From NCBI RefSeq assembly GCF_025398315.1, contig NZ_JAODOQ010000001.1, forward strand, positions 434,001 to 498,000: a DNA stretch of 64,000 bases. Direction: 5' to 3'. A model generated the notes under the pieces. That model saw only the letters and a program-made list of their open reading frames with translations, searched no databases and was not told where the DNA came from. A program made the position numbers and the translations under genes. The stretch comes from Shewanella phaeophyticola (lineage in GTDB: Bacteria; Pseudomonadota; Gammaproteobacteria; Enterobacterales; Shewanellaceae). Of the stretch, positions 61,603 through 64,000 are shown piece after piece (within the stretch, counting starts at the first letter, position 1; each line of letters starts with the position of its first letter).

Positions 61603-62567
61603 ATGCCAGATATAGCCACATTTGTGCCAGAAAAAATCCAAATTGGGATCAGCAGTTGTCTTTTAGGTAACCAAGTTCGTTTCGATGGCGGCCACAAAAA
61701 CTCTTACTACTGTAAACAAGAAATAGAACCGTTTTTTGAATACACCACGGTGTGCCCTGAAATGGCAATAGGTATGGGGGCGCCGCGTAAAAGTGTGCGT
61801 CAAATTCGCGATGGCGATATTGTGCATATTCGCAGTGCTGATGGGTCTTTAGACGTGACCGATGAACTTAATGCATATTGTAAAAATAAAGTAGAAGAGC
61901 TCGACTATCTGGGCGGTTATATTTTATGTGCAAAGTCACCAACTTGCGGGATGGAGCGGGTGACTGAGTATAAAATCGGTACCAATAATGGCTCAAAAAC
62001 CGGTGTGGGTGTATTTGCCAAAGCGTTAATGGAACGTTACCCATTATTGCCGGTTGAGGAAGAAGGGCGTTTACATGATTTACCCATCCGCGAAAACTTT
62101 TTCACTCGCGTGTTTGCTTACAACGATTGGAGAAAGATGAATCAGTCTGGTCTCACAAAGCACAAATTGATGCAGTTTCATTCGCGTTACAAATATTTAC
62201 TGATGGCGCACAGCCCTAAATGGTATCGCGATTTAGGCTACCAATGTTGGCTGACATTCAAGATTTAGAGCAAACCACACAGCAATATTTTGAAGGCTTT
62301 ATGACGGCACTTAAAATCATTGCCACGCGAAAAAATCACACCAGCACATTGCAGCACATTCAAGGTTATTTTAAGAAGCAATTAAGTGCAGAACAAAAAG
62401 AAGAACTGAGCGAATCGATTTTAAAGTACCGTCAGGGATTACTGCCTTTGCTTGTGCCTATTACCTTGATTAACCACTATGTTCGTGAGTTTCATACTCC
62501 TTATATCGAAGATCAAGTGTATTTAAATCCGCATCCTGAAGCGTTAAAACTTCGTTATGCCTACTAG
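61603..62567 (+). CDS. ybgA: YbgA-like protein, DUF523 + DUF1722 (frame broken)
   Basis: About 320 aa when joined. The N-terminal DUF523 has S-S-C-L-L-G-N-Q-V-R-F-D-G-G-H, C-P-E-M, and C-A-K-S-P-T-C-G-M. The C-terminal DUF1722 has the Y-K-Y-L-L-M-A-H-S and Y-F-E-G-F-M-T-A-L segments. The slip at 62236-62242 is in L-G-P-M-L-A-D-I-Q (GGCTACC for GGCCC). In E. coli ybgA is next to phrB, as here, and DUF523 proteins can bind iron-sulphur clusters through their cysteines. The function is otherwise unknown. phrB starts 13 bp downstream. Confidence 0.88.
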
Positions 62568-62579
62568 GTTGTGGGGGCA

Positions 62580-64000
62580 ATGACTACGATGAATAGCTTG
62601 ATGTGGTTTAGACAAGATTTGCGCGTTGCCGACAACCCTGCGTTAGTGGCGGCTTGTGAGTTTGCCAAGCAACATCAAGGCAATGTGAGAGCGCTATACA
62701 TAGTGACGCCATCGCAATGGGCGCAGCATGATGTTGCGCCAATTCAAATTGATTTTATTGAACGGCATGTCAATTTGTTAGCACAGTCACTCGCTGCGTT
62801 AGGTATTGCGTTAGATGTGATGCATTTGCAATGGTTTAATGACTCCCATGCTGCGTTAAATGAGTATTTACAGCAGCACAATATCGATGCTGTTTTTGCT
62901 GGCAGCGAGCCCGAAATTAATGAGCGCCGTCGTGATGTTCAGTTAATTGATCAAGGCTTACCACTGACATTAATTGATCAAGATTGCTTGCTCGCACCAG
63001 GGCAAGTGCAAAACCTGTCTGGTGATATGTACAAGGTGTTTACCCCGTTTTCAAAAAAATGGAAAAGTATTGCGAGCCAACGAGCCATAGTGCCAGTTGC
63101 CGCGCCGGCCTCAGTAGCCGCAGCATTAGCGCAACCTGAGGCTATTGTGTTTGAGTGCAACAAACGCAGTAGTGAGCAATGGGCAGCAGGCGAGGGCGCA
63201 GCCAAGCGTATTTTAGATCAGTTTTTAGCAACTCAAGTAGCTGACTATCAAGCCGATAGAGATTTCCCTGCTCTTGAGGGCACCAGTCGTTTATCGCCTT
63301 TTTTAGCCCTTGGGGTAATAAGTTCGCGACAATGTGTTGCGGCTATTTTAGCGCGCTACCCGGAAGCATTAGTTGATGATACTTGCCCGGCTAAAACCTG
63401 GCTCAATGAGCTTATTTGGCGAGAGTTTTATCGTCATTTGCTGGTGGCGTTTCCACGGTTATCGATGGCACATAACTTTAATGAGTTAGGTGATGGCATT
63501 GTATGGCGTAACAACCTTGACGAGTTTCAAGCTTGGTGCGAAGGGAAAACCGGCTACCCGATAGTCGACGCTGCAATGCGACAGTTAAATCAAACCGGCT
63601 GGATGCATAATCGTTTACGCATGGTGGTGGCCAGTTTTTTAACCAAGCATTTGTTGGTAGATTGGCGATGGGGTGAACGTTATTTTAGGCAACAGTTGAT
63701 TGATGGTGATTTAGCGGCTAACAACGGCGGCTGGCAATGGTCGGCCGGAACCGGTTGTGATGCGCAGCCATACTTTAGGGTGTTTAACCCTATGACTCAA
63801 AGTAACAAGTTTGACCCTGATGCGAGTTTTATTAAACGTTACATTCCTGAAATTGCAACTTGGTCATTTAAAGATATCCATGAGCCTAAATCGGTTAACC
63901 TGCATGACTTATTTGCCCAGCCAGATAATCAAGTTTATCCCAAGCCAATTGTTGAACACAAAATGGCACGCTTACGAGCAATTGACGTATTAAGTGCGTT
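62580..64000 (+). CDS. phrB: Deoxyribodipyrimidine photolyase (partial, cut by the window end)
   Basis: 473 codons are visible and the frame is open at the right edge. The ATG at 62580 follows GTGGGGGC. It has an N-terminal alpha/beta domain (S-L-M-W-F-R-Q-D-L-R-V-A-D-N-P-A-L) for the antenna cofactor. The FAD domain follows with T-S-R-L-S-P-F-L-A-L-G, W-L-N-E-L-I-W-R-E-F-Y, and N-N-G-G-W-Q-W-S-A-G-T-G-C-D-A-Q-P-Y-F-R. These are CPD class I photolyase residues. It repairs UV-induced cyclobutane dimers with blue light. The frame is intact as far as it goes. Confidence 0.95.
   Translation, partial: MTTMNSLMWFRQDLRVADNPALVAACEFAKQHQGNVRALYIVTPSQWAQHDVAPIQIDFIERHVNLLAQSLAALGIALDVMHLQWFNDSHAALNEYLQQHNIDAVFAGSEPEINERRRDVQLIDQGLPLTLIDQDCLLAPGQVQNLSGDMYKVFTPFSKKWKSIASQRAIVPVAAPASVAAALAQPEAIVFECNKRSSEQWAAGEGAAKRILDQFLATQVADYQADRDFPALEGTSRLSPFLALGVISSRQCVAAILARYPEALVDDTCPAKTWLNELIWREFYRHLLVAFPRLSMAHNFNELGDGIVWRNNLDEFQAWCEGKTGYPIVDAAMRQLNQTGWMHNRLRMVVASFLTKHLLVDWRWGERYFRQQLIDGDLAANNGGWQWSAGTGCDAQPYFRVFNPMTQSNKFDPDASFIKRYIPEIATWSFKDIHEPKSVNLHDLFAQPDNQVYPKPIVEHKMARLRAIDVLSA

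Overview
The window looks like chromosomal DNA from a marine gammaproteobacterium of the Alteromonadales, most likely Shewanella. The reasons are the gene content and gene order: lptD-surA-pdxA-rsmA-apaG-apaH, ispB/rplU-rpmA-obgE, amgK-murU-djlA beside lptD, and ybgA-phrB. The moderate G+C and the many TonB receptors and chemoreceptors agree with this. I saw no rRNA, tRNA, CRISPR array, prophage or transposase gene.

Layout. 1-911: end of a sterol-desaturase-like gene and a methyltransferase. 1052-8600: an alginate-use locus (PL6 lyase, PL17 lyase, KdgF, MFS transporter on the minus strand; divergent GntR/FCD regulator) with candidate operators in the shared promoter region. 9095-13266: rlmG, a membrane protein, an MSHA-type pilin and an ABC exporter. 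13329-17963: acyl-CoA ligase and a TonB receptor, divergent around a perfect CRP box. 18039-20530: thioredoxin-like protein, LysE exporter, DUF3144 protein and ung. 20573-26249: ispB, rplU-rpmA-obgE, yjjP-yjjB, folA and a DUF3718 protein. 26481-35463: chemoreceptor, then apaH-apaG-rsmA-pdxA-surA-lptD. 35608-42820: amgK-murU-djlA, 2-hydroxyacid dehydrogenase, purT, peroxiredoxin and rhlE. 43439-48668: accessory region with a solute-binding-like protein, a LysR regulator, a Fur-box TonB receptor, a DUF4405 haem-type membrane protein and a small membrane protein. 49070-64000: DUF1566 lipoprotein, two M24 peptidases, FKBP, DUF1294, DUF418, chemoreceptor, SPFH protein, DUF4442, DUF368 (PopT-like), ybgA and phrB (cut by the window end).

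Two signals run across these regions. First, about twenty genes, including rplU, rsmA, ung and pdxA, are broken by single indels or substitutions. At most of the breaks the family consensus calls for Gly-Pro or another stretch spelled GGNCC, and the sequence reads GGNTC, GANCC or a scrambled form. The rest mostly fall in homopolymers. This looks like basecalling error at a modified GGNCC motif, not gene decay, and it implies a GGNCC-specific DNA methyltransferase in the source cell. Genes with such breaks are annotated here over their full intended span. Second, a roughly 270-295 bp element with 18-bp terminal inverted repeats and TA ends occurs twice in opposite orientation (47515-47809 and 59558-59824). 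It is a MITE-like element, and one copy abuts a stop codon.
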